A stretch of 64,000 nucleotides of DNA from Bacillus sp. B-jedd (GCF_000821085.1 NZ_CCXR01000001.1:696001-760000); one strand, 5' to 3'. Counted from the stretch's first letter, positions 27,569-35,223 are shown. Made by a program: numbers and translations. Notes: generated by a model not told the origin, from the sequence alone.

Positions 27569-29134
27569 ATGCGTATCAATCACAACATCGCGGCGCTGAA
27601 CACTCACCGCCAGCTGAACACAGCATCAACTGCACAGTCTAAATCAATGGAGAAATTATCCTCAGGATTAAAAATCAACCGTGCCGGTGACGATGCAGCT
27701 GGTCTTGCTATCTCTGAAAAAATGCGTAACCAAATTCGGGGTATGGAACAAGGAAGCCGTAATGCTCAAGATGGCATCTCTCTTATTCAAACTGCTGAAG
27801 GAGCTTTAAACGAGACTCATGCAATGTTGCAGCGTATGGCAGAATTGTACACTCAAGCAGCTAATGGAACACAGACAACAACTGATAATGCTGAAATCGA
27901 TAAAGAGATAGCACAATTATCAGCTCAAATTAATGATATCGCGACTCAAACTAAGTTTAATACTAAAAACATCCTTGATGGTACTGTAGCATCTGTAGAT
28001 TTTCAAGTTGGAGCTAATTCTGGCGAAAAAATAACTTTAACTTTATCAGACAATAAAGCAGCTACGCTTGGGGTTGATGTCAGCGCAGCCGGTTTAGCAG
28101 CGCTAGATGGAACTAATGCAACAGCTACAGCAAATTTGGCAAAAGTCCAAACCGCAATTAATACTGTATCAAGCAACCGTTCTAATCTTGGTGCTGTACA
28201 AAATCGTCTTGAGCACTCAATTAACAACCTTAATAATGGTGCAGAAAACCTAACTGCTGCGGAATCTCGTATCCGTGACGTAGATTATGCTTTAGCGGCT
28301 TAAGAGCAGTGACAAGCACAGTCGTCCTAGCTGGTAACGGCTAGAGATAATAATCGGGTGAATTGCTGGAAAACCCTTAGAGCTTTTCTTGCCACAACGT
28401 AGTTGGAAACGACAAGCGTGAAGGTTTGATAAAAGAAAAGATTGGGCAATCAGCAGCCAAGCTCCTGTCTCGAAAGAGTGGAGAAGGTTCAACGACTAGG
28501 ATAAACCATCTAAGGCGAAGGCTATGATGATGAAATCCATAGGTGAAACAATGTCCATCAGCATTGTGAATCCGAAGTGCCCGACCCCTACTAGAATGCT
28601 AGAGGGTGAAGATATAGTCTAGTCATTTGTGAAAGCAAATGTTCGCACGATGGCGAAAGAAATGATGGAGCAAACAAAGAATTCTATTCTTTCTCAAGCA
28701 GCACAAGCTATGTTGGCTCAATCAAATCAAATACCTCAGGGAGTATTACAACTCTTGAGATAATGATTTAAGGGCGTCTAGTTTGGTAACGAACTAGAGT
28801 ATAACTGGGTGAATTGCTGGAACTTCCTAAAGCTTCATCAACCACAACGTAATTGGAAACGATTAGCGTAAAGGTTTGAAAATGATGGAGATGAACCAAT
28901 GGATAATCAGCAGCCAAGCTCCTGTGAGGAAACTCTGGAGAAGGTTCAACGACTAGAGAACACGGTCTAAGGCGAATGCTATGGCTATGAATCTCGTAGG
29001 GCAGCCAATGCTGTTCGAAGTGCCCAGCTCCATGAAAACTGTGGATGAAGATATAGTCTATTCTGTACTCGAAAGATACAGTCGCAAAGCAAGCGAACCA
29101 ACAACCACAAGGAGTTCTACAACTTCTTCGTTAA
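27569..29134 (+). CDS. hag: flagellin, three exons split by two group I introns
   Basis: Filament subunit. Exons 27569-28285, 28650-28718 and 29090-29134 join in frame to 276 residues. Exon 1 gives the N-terminal D0/D1 domain (MRINHNIAALNTHRQL, LSSGLKINRAGDDAAGLAIS), a short variable centre and D1 up to RIRDVD. Exon 2 gives MAKEMMEQTKNS to QAMLA. Exon 3 gives QANQQPQGVLQLLR. The joined C-terminus is typical of Bacillus flagellin, which fixes the splice points; both 5' sites end in U paired to G and both introns end in G. Both introns are phase 0. Unspliced RNA yields alternative C-termini (see 28286-28303 and 28719-28763). Two sigma-D promoters precede it and a terminator follows. Confidence 0.93.
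28286..28303 (+). other. in-frame YALAA-stop extension at intron 1 5' end
   Basis: Read through from exon 1, the intron encodes TAT GCT TTA GCG GCT TAA: Tyr-Ala-Leu-Ala-Ala, stop. This equals the C-terminal end of ssrA (tmRNA) tags, for example E. coli AANDENYALAA, and Bacillus tags also end in ALAA. ClpX recognises the terminal LAA. The first seven bases are in the P1 helix; the rest, including GCG GCT TAA, is in the P1 loop and not constrained by that pairing. The protein would be exon 1 (239 residues) plus YALAA, lacking the C-terminal D0 helix. Confidence 0.75.
28286..28649 (+). ncRNA. group I intron 1 in flagellin gene
   Basis: 364 bases, no endonuclease ORF. P1: exon GAU (28283-28285) plus intron UAUGCUU pairs with AAGCACAGUC (28314-28323), 9 of 10 pairs, with U28285·G28321 at the splice site. 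P2 is 28327-28344. Conserved core segments: P AATTGCTGGAAA (28361), Q AATCAGCAGCCAAGCTC (28448), R GTTCAACGACTAG (28487), S AAGATATAGTC (28609). P/Q give P4 (UGCUG/CAGCA) and R/S give P7 (GACUA/UAGUC). A P9 hairpin lies at 28624-28641 and the last base is G28649. It resembles the phage-type IA class; the subgroup is not certain. Confidence 0.9.
28719..28763 (+). other. intron 2 carries a recoded copy of the flagellin C-terminus
   Basis: Read through from exon 2, the intron encodes QSNQIPQGVLQLLR and stop: 14 residues, as in exon 3 (QANQQPQGVLQLLR), 12 of 14 identical. At DNA level 31 of 45 bases agree; ten of fifteen codons differ and eight of those changes are synonymous (for example CTT CTT CGT against CTC TTG AGA). 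Retention of intron 2 therefore still yields a complete 276-residue flagellin. The stop precedes the internal guide sequence, so ribosomes leave before the catalytic core. Confidence 0.88.
28719..29089 (+). ncRNA. group I intron 2 in flagellin gene
   Basis: 371 bases, related to intron 1 in the core, no internal endonuclease. P1: exon GCU plus intron C (28716-28719) pairs with GGGC (28772-28775), with U28718·G28773, and extends by AAAUC (28724-28728)/GAUUU (28765-28769). The P1 loop holds another hairpin (CTCAGGGAG with CTCTTGAG). P2 lies at 28780-28796. Core: P at 28812, Q AATCAGCAGCCAAGCTC at 28905, R GTTCAACGACTAGAG at 28944, S AAGATATAGTC at 29048. A P9 hairpin precedes the 3' end G29089. 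The element is placed in the last 14 codons of the gene. Confidence 0.88.
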
Positions 29135-29144
29135 TACTAATTTT

Positions 29145-29177
29145 AAAAGGCCTAAGGATTTTCTCCTTAGGCTTTTT
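29145..29177 (+). terminator. terminator after flagellin
   Basis: GCCTAAGGA (29150-29158) pairs with TCCTTAGGC (29164-29172), preceded by As and followed by Ts. It ends before the 3' end of the convergent endonuclease gene (29192). Confidence 0.9.
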
Positions 29178-29191
29178 CTCATATTTTTACT

Positions 29192-30043
29192 TTATAGTAA
29201 ATTCATTTTTCTCATTTCACGAAGTTTATAGACTACCGACCAATAGCTTCTGCCTAATAAATCTGCAATAGTTTGATCAGTAATGCCATATCTCTTAAAC
29301 CTTATCAAATTTTCAGTTTCTTCGAGAGTGTATTTACGAAATCTTTCTGAACTTGTTACAACTAGGTCATAATTAGGGTGTTTTTCTTTCCATTTCTCTT
29401 TTTCTGTTTTTAAACGAAAGTCCCAATTAGTTTTATAATACATGGTTGGACAATCTTTAGACACTTCTTTAATCGTTTCCAAATAGGCAAACGCTTCTTT
29501 AACAGAAGTTGTTCGCAGTATAAAACCATGTCCATCTGTTCTGCTTGCCAAATGTAACGGGATATTAAATGTTTTTTCAATATGGGCACTCAATTGGGTT
29601 AGGTCGTCTGGAGTGTAGTTTTGTAAATATAGATATATGTGCGGGGTTATATAGACCTTTTGCTTTAGATGGTTTATACGGTGGCTGATGGATAATGTAC
29701 CATCGTACATATACAGTATGGCTAAAAAGTAGGGGAGTGTGCAATGTTTCAAAAATGAATGTGGAATATTTTTGTTTCTATTATCTTTGTAGAATTCTTT
29801 TAGCAAAATTGTAAAAATGGGATTGGAAGCGGACCGTAACGTTTGGCTTTTTGGTGTAATATAAAATAAATTATTCATGATTTGAGCTTTCCATTCACGG
29901 TATTCTTTTTGCTTTTCACCGTAATGCTCCCTATAACTGCTATTTTTTCTCCTGCTTCCTTTGTACAATTTTGTAAGTTCCCCGTCCCCGATAATACTTG
30001 CAATTAAAACATTAATTTGGACTTGATTTAATTCTCCGAACAT
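29192..30043 (-). CDS. LAGLIDADG homing endonuclease, free-standing
   Basis: 283 residues. Two LAGLIDADG-type helices can be seen, INVLIASIIGDGELT (about 10-24) and PYFLAILYMYDGTLS (about 108-122), each ending in the catalytic acid-containing G/DG turn. The C-terminal ~50 residues (YTLEETENLIRFKRYGITDQTIADLLGRSYWSVV) look like a helix-turn-helix. It resembles the LAGLIDADG_2 family of intron-associated endonucleases. It lies outside both introns, facing the flagellin gene and ending 57 bases past its stop. Start MFGELNQ follows GAGGGTGAT. A role in spreading the neighbouring introns is inferred from position; maturase activity is an alternative. Confidence 0.85.
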   Translation of the reverse strand: MFGELNQVQINVLIASIIGDGELTKLYKGSRRKNSSYREHYGEKQKEYREWKAQIMNNLFYITPKSQTLRSASNPIFTILLKEFYKDNRNKNIPHSFLKHCTLPYFLAILYMYDGTLSISHRINHLKQKVYITPHIYLYLQNYTPDDLTQLSAHIEKTFNIPLHLASRTDGHGFILRTTSVKEAFAYLETIKEVSKDCPTMYYKTNWDFRLKTEKEKWKEKHPNYDLVVTSSERFRKYTLEETENLIRFKRYGITDQTIADLLGRSYWSVVYKLREMRKMNLL

Positions 30044-30148
30044 AAACCAATCACCCTCTCGACGGAACGTATGTTTTCATTTTATCATATAAATCCATAA
30101 TTCGATATTGATATTCTAAATTCAAAAAGTAATGCCAAGAACCTATAT

Positions 30149-30175
30149 TAAACAAACTCCAGATTTATCCGATAA
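30149..30175 (+). promoter_or_regulatory. sigma-D promoter of flaG
   Basis: TAAA (30149-30152), 15 bases, TCCGATAA (30168-30175), 36 bases before the flaG start. Confidence 0.8.
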
Positions 30176-30211
30176 CCTCAATAACAATTTATCCCTTGGG
30201 GAGGAGTAAGT

Positions 30212-30559
30212 ATGCTGGACAAGGTATCGATGCAAAGCGCGAAAAGCCTGGAAGCCTTGATCAAACAGGACGATTTCATTCCAAAAGTGAAGGGAATAAC
30301 CCCTACTGGCCAAGAACAGAAAAAGGATGCGCCAACAAAAAAGCAGACTGAAAAAGTAATTGAAAGCATGAATGAAATATTGGAATCCTCGCAATCCCAT
30401 TTGAAGTTTGAGTTCCATGAGGGACTGGGAGAATACTACGTAAAACTTGTTGATGATCAGACGAATGAAGTCGTGAGAGAAATCCCGCCGAAGAAGCTTC
30501 TCGATATGTATGCGGCGATGACCGAGTTTTTGGGTCATTTAATTGATAAAAAAGCTTAA
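30212..30559 (+). CDS. flaG: FlaG family protein
   Basis: 115 residues with the FlaG C-terminal block LKFEFHEGLGEYYVKLVDDQTNEVVREIPPKKLLD (seen from about residue 67; only the beginning LKFEFHEGLGEYYVKL is needed for recognition). FlaG proteins affect filament length or glycosylation in several bacteria; the mechanism is not clear. GGGGAGG precedes the start. It follows the flagellin/endonuclease region and has its own sigma-D promoter. Confidence 0.88.
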   Translation: MLDKVSMQSAKSLEALIKQDDFIPKVKGITPTGQEQKKDAPTKKQTEKVIESMNEILESSQSHLKFEFHEGLGEYYVKLVDDQTNEVVREIPPKKLLDMYAAMTEFLGHLIDKKA

Positions 30560-30650
30560 TTTTCGAACGGAAAATCAGTAAAATTTGTATCTCTTATTGG
30601 CACCTTTTGGTATCATGAAAATGGATACATATGTTTAGGTGGTGATTCTA

Positions 30651-31223
30651 TTGTTTCCGCAAATCCGCATAAGTCAGGTAAACGCACAGATTGGACTGAA
30701 AAGAATTGATCCCGTTCAGGAGATTCAGCAAATCCCAGCTCAGTTATCGATGAAGCAGCAGCCTGCGAAGATGTCAATTGAACGGAAAGCTGCAATCCTG
30801 GAAATTAACCAGGACCAGGCCCGAAGTGATGTCAATTTGAAAACGAGGACCGATTTTTTAGCGGATGTAACCGCTGAAGCACGACAAGCGGCTTTGGAGG
30901 CAATCGGGCAGATTTCAATGGAAGGCGATCAAATGGCGGCGATTGAACAAAAAGGAGATGCCTTAGTGTCAATTTCAGCCGATAAGGGGAATCCTCCTCC
31001 GGTTGAAACAGGGATTGCTTTCATTCCAAGCCCTGGTGCCGTAAAAATAAATTATACGCCTGCTGAACTTGAGATTAAGTGGGAGCAGGGCGGAGTTGAA
31101 ACAGAATTTACCCCTCATAAAACTATCCACAATTACACCCCGGGAAAGACAGAGGTTTATTTGAGGCAGCACCAGCAGCTCGAAATAGATTTCGTGGGGC
31201 TGAATATAAACAGTAAGTCTTAA
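30651..31223 (+). CDS. yviE: YviE (DUF6470) family protein
   Basis: 190 residues. The N-terminus FPQIRISQVNAQIGLK and the internal Q/M-rich and VETGIAFIPSPGAVKINYTP blocks resemble YviE, which in Bacillus subtilis lies between flgL and fliW. TTG 30651 follows GGTGGTGAT at good spacing; GTG 30639 overlaps that site. Function is unknown. Here it lies between flaG and flgM, and the usual partner fliW is missing. Confidence 0.75.
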   Translation: MFPQIRISQVNAQIGLKRIDPVQEIQQIPAQLSMKQQPAKMSIERKAAILEINQDQARSDVNLKTRTDFLADVTAEARQAALEAIGQISMEGDQMAAIEQKGDALVSISADKGNPPPVETGIAFIPSPGAVKINYTPAELEIKWEQGGVETEFTPHKTIHNYTPGKTEVYLRQHQQLEIDFVGLNINSKS

Positions 31224-31246
31224 ATTTTTTCAACTTTGAAGGAATC

Positions 31247-31281
31247 GCAGCGGCAGGCGGGGAATCCTGCCTAACCGCTGC
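31247..31281 (+). terminator. hairpin after yviE
   Basis: GCAGCGG (31247-31253) pairs with CCGCTGC (31275-31281), with an inner AGGC/GCCT helix; T-rich sequence follows. Probably a terminator before the flgM promoter. Confidence 0.6.
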
Positions 31282-31310
31282 TTATTTTCATTTTTCTTTA
31301 AAATATACAC

Positions 31311-31337
31311 TAAACTTTATTTTCTTTTTGCCGATTA
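31311..31337 (+). promoter_or_regulatory. sigma-D promoter of flgM operon
   Basis: TAAA (31311-31314), 15 bases, GCCGATTA (31330-31337), 29 bases before flgM. It likely drives flgM, flgN, flgK, flgL and the PilZ gene, giving feedback of sigma-D on its own inhibitor. Confidence 0.88.
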
Positions 31338-31366
31338 TTATTAAAGAGTAACGGGAGGGGATATTC

Positions 31367-31636
31367 ATGCGGATTGACGCGAAATACGGGTTCTATTCCT
31401 ATCAAAATCAGCAAAATCGATTAAATAACGTAAATATAGAAAAAAAATCTTCCACTTCCGAAGTGAAAATTTCGGAACGCGGAAAAGAAATGGCAAAGGC
31501 AGCTGCAAGTGAGCAGGCCGAACGGCAAAAGCGTGTTCAAGAACTAAAACAGCAAATAGCCGATGGTTCTTACAAGGTAGACAGTTCGAAAATTGCCGAT
31601 AAACTCGTGGGCTTTTGGAAAAACGACATTGAATAG
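31367..31636 (+). CDS. flgM: FlgM anti-sigma-D factor
   Basis: 89 residues. It holds sigma-D inactive until the hook is complete and it is removed from the cytoplasm. The C-terminal sigma-binding helices are recognisable (RVQELKQQIADGSYKVDSSKIADKLV in the middle to end; key blocks QQIADGSYKVD and IADKLVGFW). GGGAGGGG precedes the start. First gene of the flgM-flgN-flgK-flgL run. Confidence 0.9.
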   Translation: MRIDAKYGFYSYQNQQNRLNNVNIEKKSSTSEVKISERGKEMAKAAASEQAERQKRVQELKQQIADGSYKVDSSKIADKLVGFWKNDIE

Positions 31637-31647
31637 GAGACTTAAAA

Positions 31648-32133
31648 ATGGCCATTTTTCATAGCCTGTTAGCAATTCTGGAGGAGAGCCTCCTTTCACA
31701 TCAAGCCCTTCTTAAATTGAGCGATGAAAAGCGAGATGCATTAATAAATGGGGATGCTACTGAATTGAGGAGCATCACTGTCCGCGAAGCTGCCATTATT
31801 GAAAAGATTCAGGAACTTGAGGGCCGGAGGGAACAGCTAGTCTGTGACTATTTAAGTTTAAAAGGTTTAAATGCTGAATCCTTTACATTAGACAAAATCA
31901 TGGAGCAGGAAGAAAATCTTGTAATGAAAGAAAAGCTTAACAGAACGGCAAAAAAACTACGTGAAACAATTGCAGATCTGTCACGTGTGAACGAGCACAA
32001 CCAGAAGCTGATCCACACGTCACTTTCCTACCTCCAATATTCCATTGGACTTTTTGCCCGGAAGGAACAGACGGTTGGATATGGGCCGAATGCTGTGAAT
32101 CGTTATTCGAATTTATTGGATGCAAAAATATAG
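31648..32133 (+). CDS. flgN: FlgN export chaperone
   Basis: 161-residue helical chaperone for FlgK and FlgL. Predicted coiled coil over most of its length (LLKLSDEKRDALINGDATEL, REAAIIEKIQELEGRREQL). The assignment rests on the helical pattern, length and position between flgM and flgK, which is the standard order. Confidence 0.85.
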   Translation: MAIFHSLLAILEESLLSHQALLKLSDEKRDALINGDATELRSITVREAAIIEKIQELEGRREQLVCDYLSLKGLNAESFTLDKIMEQEENLVMKEKLNRTAKKLRETIADLSRVNEHNQKLIHTSLSYLQYSIGLFARKEQTVGYGPNAVNRYSNLLDAKI

Positions 32134-32161
32134 ATGAGATTTTTTCAAGGAGAGGGATAGG

Positions 32162-33613
32162 ATGGCTTCAACCTTTCATGGATTGGAATTAGGCAAAAGA
32201 GGCCTGTTTGCCCAGCAAACGGCATTGTCAATTACCGGTCATAATATTGGAAATGCAAATACAATAGGATATTCAAGGCAGCGGGCAGAGATGCAGGCGA
32301 CCAACGCAATACCCGGGCCGGGCATGAACAATGACCGGTCTCCTTCCCAACTTGGAACCGGGGTCGCAGTCAATAAGATTGTCAGGCTCCGCGAAGAATA
32401 CCTTGACGTACAATTTCGAGGCGAATATAAGAACTTTGGATACTGGGAAGCAAAAAGCGATACATTTATGAGAATAGAAGAACTCTTGAATGAACCTTCT
32501 GAAAGCGGCCTTTCAGTTACAATGGATGAATTCTGGAAGGGTTGGGAAGAGCTTACGAAAAATCCCGAAAGCTCATCAGCCCGAGGCGTTGTCAGACAGA
32601 GGGGTGTCGCTGTCGCGGAAACCTTCAATCACCTCGCAGCGTCTCTAAATCAAATAAAGAGTGATTTAAAAAATGTTATTTCGACAAAAGAAAAGGAAGT
32701 CAATTCACTGGCCTCCCAAATTGCCAATCTCAATGACCAGATTTCCCGACTAGTTCCAAATAATTATCAGCCAAATGACCTTTATGATCAACGAGATGTC
32801 TTGGTCGATCAGTTATCCAAACTGGTTGACATTAAGGTTGCTCCAGGGGAAAAAGGGATGGTAAATATAGCGGTCGGAACAGAATTTTTGGTTTCCGGTA
32901 AAACCAAAAATGATTTTTCAATTGGATATGACGATACAGGGAAACTCGTTGACCCCGCCAAAATAAAAATTGGTGAAAATTCTGTTGCAATTGGCAATGG
33001 GGAACTCCTCGGTACAATTGAATCTTACGGCTTACTTGGCCAGGAAAAAACAACGGGCATTCCAAGTATTCAGGATAAGATTGATACCCTTGCAAAGACA
33101 ATTATTGATAGCATAAACTCACTCCATGAACAAGGATACGATCTGGATGGAAATCCCACTACAGGTGTTCCATTTTTCACTGGCTCGTCCGCGAGTGATA
33201 TGAAAGTGAACCCAGAGATTATGAAATCTCTTAATCTCATTGCTGCCGCAAGAGCTGAAGAGGACGGAACAACATCGAGCGGGAACGGAAAGAATGCACA
33301 GGCGATTGCTGATCTGAAATTTACCAATCTTGATTTTGGCGGGACGGATTCAACGGCGGATGACTTTTATCGGAACATCATAGGCCACATTGGGATTGAT
33401 TCACGCGAGGCGCAGCGGATGAGAGATAATTCCGTCGTTATTATACAGCAGGTGGAAAATCGCCGCCAATCCGTGTCAGGAGTTTCGCTGGATGAGGAAA
33501 TGGCCAATATGATTAAATTCCAGCAGTCCTATAATGCGGCCGCGAGGTATGTAACTGTGATGGATCAGCTATTGGATAAAGTAATTAACGGCATGGGAAG
33601 AGCCGGATTGTAA
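32162..33613 (+). CDS. flgK: FlgK hook-filament junction protein 1
   Basis: 483 residues. N-terminal HAP1 motif (FHGLELGKRGLFAQQTAL, then GHNIGNANTIGYSRQR), long central domain, and C-terminal GVSLDEEMANMIKFQQSYNAAARYV, the polymerisation helix of junction proteins. AAGGAGAGGGATAGG precedes the ATG. Fifteen bases separate it from flgL. Confidence 0.95.
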   Translation: MASTFHGLELGKRGLFAQQTALSITGHNIGNANTIGYSRQRAEMQATNAIPGPGMNNDRSPSQLGTGVAVNKIVRLREEYLDVQFRGEYKNFGYWEAKSDTFMRIEELLNEPSESGLSVTMDEFWKGWEELTKNPESSSARGVVRQRGVAVAETFNHLAASLNQIKSDLKNVISTKEKEVNSLASQIANLNDQISRLVPNNYQPNDLYDQRDVLVDQLSKLVDIKVAPGEKGMVNIAVGTEFLVSGKTKNDFSIGYDDTGKLVDPAKIKIGENSVAIGNGELLGTIESYGLLGQEKTTGIPSIQDKIDTLAKTIIDSINSLHEQGYDLDGNPTTGVPFFTGSSASDMKVNPEIMKSLNLIAAARAEEDGTTSSGNGKNAQAIADLKFTNLDFGGTDSTADDFYRNIIGHIGIDSREAQRMRDNSVVIIQQVENRRQSVSGVSLDEEMANMIKFQQSYNAAARYVTVMDQLLDKVINGMGRAGL

Positions 33614-33627
33614 GAGGTGACTAAAGG

Positions 33628-34521
33628 ATGAGGATTACTCAAAGTATGCTTAACCAGGGCTTTCTGGCGAATATCAATAAAAGCAATCAGGCGATGGAAC
33701 GTTACCAGAATCAGCTTTCTACGGGAAAGAAAATAAGCAAGCCTTCGGATGACCCTGTTACAGCAGTAAGAGGCATGTTTTACCGTTCTTCACTGAATGA
33801 AATAGAACAGTATAAAAGGAACAGCGAAGATGGCGTTTCCTGGATGACAGCAACAGACGAAGCCTTGAATGAAGTCACATCTGTTCTCCAGCGGGTACGC
33901 GAGCTGACCTTACAGGGGATAAATGGGACAAACGGGGACACCGACAAGTATGCAATCGCGCAAGAAATCAGCCAGCTAAAGGAACATTTGGGCGAAGTGG
34001 CAAATTCTCAGCTTTCGGGTAAGTATATTTTTGCCGGTACTGACGTCAAAAACCCGCCATACCGCGAAAACATTGCAGGTTCAGGGAAGAGCTTTGTGAA
34101 TGAGAACAAAGAGCTGCTGGAACTGAGGGTGGGCCAGACGAATAGTGTCCAAATCAACGTCACCGGCATGGAAATCTTCAATAATGATGGCAATGGAGGA
34201 ATTTTTAAAGTCCTTGATAACATCATATCAGCATTCAAGTCAGATCAGGAACCTCCTGGAGCATTAGCGGATATGGACGAACAGCTTGACCATATTTTGC
34301 GGGAGCGCTCGGAACTGGGTGCACGTGTAAATAGGATGGAACTTAGCATGTCCCGTATTGATGGACTGGAGCTATCGACTACCCGGATGCTGTCCCATGA
34401 AGAAGATGTTGATATGACGAGGGTAATCATTGATTTAAAGGCACAGGAAAATGTTCAGCGCGCAGCATTGTCAGCAGGGGCGAGGATCATCCAACCATCG
34501 CTCGTTGATTTCCTAAGATAA
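33628..34521 (+). CDS. flgL: FlgL hook-filament junction protein 3
   Basis: 297 residues, flagellin-like: N-terminus MRITQSMLNQGFLANINKS with YQNQLSTGKKISKPSDDPV, C-terminus VDMTRVIIDLKAQENVQRAAL. It joins FlgK to the filament. GAGGTGAC precedes the start. Confidence 0.95.
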   Translation: MRITQSMLNQGFLANINKSNQAMERYQNQLSTGKKISKPSDDPVTAVRGMFYRSSLNEIEQYKRNSEDGVSWMTATDEALNEVTSVLQRVRELTLQGINGTNGDTDKYAIAQEISQLKEHLGEVANSQLSGKYIFAGTDVKNPPYRENIAGSGKSFVNENKELLELRVGQTNSVQINVTGMEIFNNDGNGGIFKVLDNIISAFKSDQEPPGALADMDEQLDHILRERSELGARVNRMELSMSRIDGLELSTTRMLSHEEDVDMTRVIIDLKAQENVQRAALSAGARIIQPSLVDFLR

Positions 34522-34562
34522 GCTAAGTTCTTTTAAAAGACTCCCGAAAAAGGAGAGAAACT

Positions 34563-35186
34563 ATGTATCCAAAGGTAAATCAAAACATCTTTATCGAGAT
34601 GTTACATAAAGAACAATCATGCCGTTCCATTGTCGCTGATATAACAGTCACGGAAATTCTGATCGGCTCCCCATTGGATGGAAGCATGATTGGTGAGCTT
34701 AGTGAAGGAACACTCCTTGAGGTTTCATTTGTCGCTAATGGCAATCTGTATAAATTTAAGACCGAGGTGCTTGGCCGGAAAAGAGATAATATCCTCCTCT
34801 ACCGGATAAAAAAGCCTCTTGAGAAAGAAGTCCTACGGGTTCAAAGAAGAGAGGACTTCAGGGTTGGTACGATCCAACCGGCGATGATAAATGGTCATGA
34901 ATGTACAACAATCAACATCAGCTCGGGTGGGCTGCTCGTTTCCTGCCCAAGTGATGTGGTTATCGAGAAGGAACAGCTTGTATCAGGAACACTAAAGTTT
35001 CCTTTACAAGGACGGGAAGCATCCGAAGTCGCATTCACTGGTGAAATTAAACGGATTGAACTGCTCGAAGAAGAGGGCCGTAAAACTGTAGGCATTCGTT
35101 TTGTTCAAATCAATCAAGGTGACCAGACAAAAATTCTCCAGTTCTGTTTTGAAAAACAGCGACAGCAGAGACTGCTGCAGCGTTAA
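34563..35186 (+). CDS. YcgR/YpfA-type PilZ protein, c-di-GMP motor brake
   Basis: 207 residues with an N-terminal PilZN/YcgR_2 domain (5-90) and a C-terminal PilZ domain carrying the c-di-GMP signature RVQRREDFRVG (RxxxR) and NISSGG (N/DxSxxG). In Bacillus subtilis the homologue (YpfA/DgrA/MotI) binds MotA and slows rotation. Here it follows flgL by 41 bases and probably shares the sigma-D transcript, so the brake is made with the filament. It ends at a terminator (35224). Confidence 0.88.
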   Translation: MYPKVNQNIFIEMLHKEQSCRSIVADITVTEILIGSPLDGSMIGELSEGTLLEVSFVANGNLYKFKTEVLGRKRDNILLYRIKKPLEKEVLRVQRREDFRVGTIQPAMINGHECTTINISSGGLLVSCPSDVVIEKEQLVSGTLKFPLQGREASEVAFTGEIKRIELLEEEGRKTVGIRFVQINQGDQTKILQFCFEKQRQQRLLQR

Positions 35187-35223
35187 AAAATTCACGCATT
35201 ATGAAAATTCATATCAAAAAGTT

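Noticed and set aside
28286..28655. Alternative splice sites for intron 1: 5' cut after GCT (28291) and 3' cut after 28655, with TTATGCT pairing to GGCTTAA
   Set aside because: It would give RDVDYAKEMM and a seven-base P1 with one mismatch, but leaves the guide far from P2, unlike intron 2. The chosen sites give RDVDMAKEMM, a ten-base P1 with the guide next to P2, and the same distance from P9 to the 3' end in both introns.
28719..29134. Idea that 28719-28763 is simply the true gene end and the rest a decayed duplicate
   Set aside because: A complete group I core with P, Q, R, S segments and a perfect exon 3 with terminator follow, and the guide GGC pairs with the end of exon 2.
28981..29271. 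96-codon open frame across intron 2 and exon 3
   Set aside because: It overlaps the intron core, exon 3 and the terminator, and has no protein-like features or homology.
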